DNA from: an uncultured Alphaproteobacteria bacterium
GTDB lineage: Bacteria > Pseudomonadota > Alphaproteobacteria > RF32 > CAG-239
Direction: 5' to 3'
NCBI GenBank assembly: GCA_902464275.1
Contig: CABQIK010000021.1
Coordinates: 1 to 22,248 of the forward strand
DNA: 22,248 nt
Under the pieces are notes generated by a model, which searched no databases, was not told the DNA's origin, and saw only the letters and a program-made list of their open reading frames with translations. The first letter of the stretch is position 1; every line of letters begins with the position of its first letter. Below are positions 21,026-22,248 of the stretch, in pieces. Both the position numbers and the translations under genes were made by a program.

Positions 21026-22117
21026 TTAACGGCTGCGGTTGTTTTGCATTAGCTGTAAAGTATACGGTTGCGTTGTTTGTTTGGGCGCCTTGTATAAAGT
21101 ATGAGAGGCGTTGTATTCATCTATTGCTTTTTGCACCATGGGTTGCGGGGTTATTTGGCGGTTGGCGATGGCTGTTGAAAAGTCATGCAGTTTGCCGTCA
21201 ATCGGCAGCGTTAAGCATACTTTTATGCGGCGGTTAATTTCAGACGAATCGGAAACTTCCGGTATGATAATATGGTCTTTTTCGGCTTTTTTAATGTAAT
21301 TTTTTACCTCAGTTAAGCTAGTGTAGGCGTAGTTGTTTTTTTCCATTTTCATCCAACGGTCAAATAAGGCGTTTATCATTACATTATATTCATTTTGGCG
21401 GGCGTTTGCTGATGAATCGGCAGGATTAACTTTACCTTCTTTAATGGCTTTAACGTAGCCGTCTTTAACATGAAATTCATTAATGTCGCGGCTTTTTAAG
21501 TAACGTTCGCGCTCGTAAATGCAACGTCCGAGTTCGGCGCCGATTTCATTATATTGTCCGAGAGCGGCTAAATCAGGCAGGCTTAAAGTTCCAACCTTGA
21601 TTACTGCTTTGTTGCCATATTGGTTTTGTTCCGGAATTTTAGGAGCCGAATCGTTGATTTTGCGGCTGAACGGAGTTGATTTTATGTCTTGAGCATGAAA
21701 AGTTTGATGCGTTAACTCATGCGCTTTAACCCCGTTTACGTATTTTTCCATATTAAAATCATCAAAACGTTTAATCCACGACGAATCGGATTTATTCGCG
21801 CCGGTGTAGTCAGTAATAAAATATTTGATTTCAACTTTGTTTTTTTTCGGCATGTATTGGCCTAAACATATACGTTTGCGGGCGTTGTGCTTATCAATGT
21901 ATAGAGTGTCGGATGTAAAATAATCAGACATTTCAATGTATTCGCTATAAGTTTTGGCTCTGCCTTCTTTAAAGGCCTTAATTAAATTGTCATTTTGCAC
22001 GGCGGCAGGCTCGGCAGATTTTTTGTCGGCGCTGAAAGCAGAGGTTAAAACAAGTCCGGTAATTGCGCCTAAAAACAGGCGTTTTAATCGGGCAGAATGT
22101 TTGGCTTTTTTTTGCAT
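21026..22117 (-). CDS. Predicted exported zinc metallopeptidase (HELTH motif)
   Basis: A 363-residue protein. Residues 1-30 form a signal peptide: a lysine/arginine-rich start (MQKKAKHSARLKRLF), a hydrophobic core and AFSA before DKKSAEP. The HExxH motif is HELTH at 133-137, within VNGVKAHELTHQTFHAQD, whose two histidines and glutamate would bind zinc and activate water. NEIGAE (190-195), 58 residues on, could give a third glutamate ligand, as in gluzincins. It resembles putative metallopeptidases of gut alphaproteobacteria that I recall only loosely (DUF6782-like). The start is supported by AAAGGA about 8 bases upstream. The substrate and final location (periplasm or outside) are unknown. 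Confidence 0.75.
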   Translation of the reverse strand: MQKKAKHSARLKRLFLGAITGLVLTSAFSADKKSAEPAAVQNDNLIKAFKEGRAKTYSEYIEMSDYFTSDTLYIDKHNARKRICLGQYMPKKNKVEIKYFITDYTGANKSDSSWIKRFDDFNMEKYVNGVKAHELTHQTFHAQDIKSTPFSRKINDSAPKIPEQNQYGNKAVIKVGTLSLPDLAALGQYNEIGAELGRCIYERERYLKSRDINEFHVKDGYVKAIKEGKVNPADSSANARQNEYNVMINALFDRWMKMEKNNYAYTSLTEVKNYIKKAEKDHIIIPEVSDSSEINRRIKVCLTLPIDGKLHDFSTAIANRQITPQPMVQKAIDEYNASHTLYKAPKQTTQPYTLQLMQNNRSR

Positions 22118-22248
22118 TTTTTATGTCCTTTTTACTTATATGGGGCAGTATAACACAAGTCGCCGGAAAATAATATATCTTTTTTGATTGTAAAGCGTGT
22201 AAAAAATAACATCTAAACAAAGCGATACTAAAAAAATTAAAAAAATTG

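Noticed and set aside
1..22248. CRISPR array or complete insertion sequence
   Set aside because: No regularly spaced direct repeats and no transposase-like frame were found; the four repeats are kilobases apart.

Overview
The window looks like chromosome of an AT-rich, anaerobic, probably gut-associated alphaproteobacterium (uncultured Azospirillum-like/RF32-type lineage; this placement is inference). The pointers are a DUF6362-type protein beside a phage terminase, a pilin-like protein with an N-terminus of the GRSMVEMLGVLAIIG type, an accB-accC pair, and a HydE-type radical SAM enzyme, which implies an oxygen-sensitive [FeFe]-hydrogenase in the genome. Most genes lie on the minus strand.

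Layout. 1-27 is the 5' part of a minus-strand tRNA. 134-3239 is a small phage-derived block: an orphan 109-aa gene, an S24/CI-like repressor, a divergent promoter/operator region with an 18-bp perfect palindrome, a DUF6362-like protein, a complete large terminase, and an inverted pair of terminators. 3259-3900 is a single pilin-like gene. 4005-7915 is an operon of uvrA and a histidine-phosphatase/QueH fusion overlapping by ATGA. 8019-10788 holds a small cytosolic orphan, a periplasmic amino-acid-type binding protein, a putative lipoprotein and ssb. 10988-13569 is accB-accC followed by a membrane protein. 13802-14776 is a family 2 glycosyltransferase with copies of a dispersed repeat on both sides and a ribosome binding site buried in a 20-bp perfect hairpin. 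15097-17168 is an mnmA-hydE operon (ATGA overlap). 17346-22117 holds a 693-aa orphan, a HAD phosphatase, a Nudix hydrolase and a predicted exported HELTH zinc peptidase.

Functional links. Two gene products act on tRNA anticodon position 34 (MnmA on U34, QueH in queuosine synthesis for G34). uvrA and ssb serve DNA repair and replication. AccB/AccC supply biotin-dependent carboxylation for fatty-acid synthesis. The MnmA is a variant lacking the usual second catalytic cysteine.

Non-coding signals that stand out: a roughly 50-base repeat present four times in one orientation (near 3949, 10891, 13761 and 14824), each with a core fitting the DnaA-box consensus; the hairpin over the glycosyltransferase start; and well-formed promoters and terminators around most transcription units. 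No CRISPR array, rRNA, complete insertion sequence or transposase was seen.
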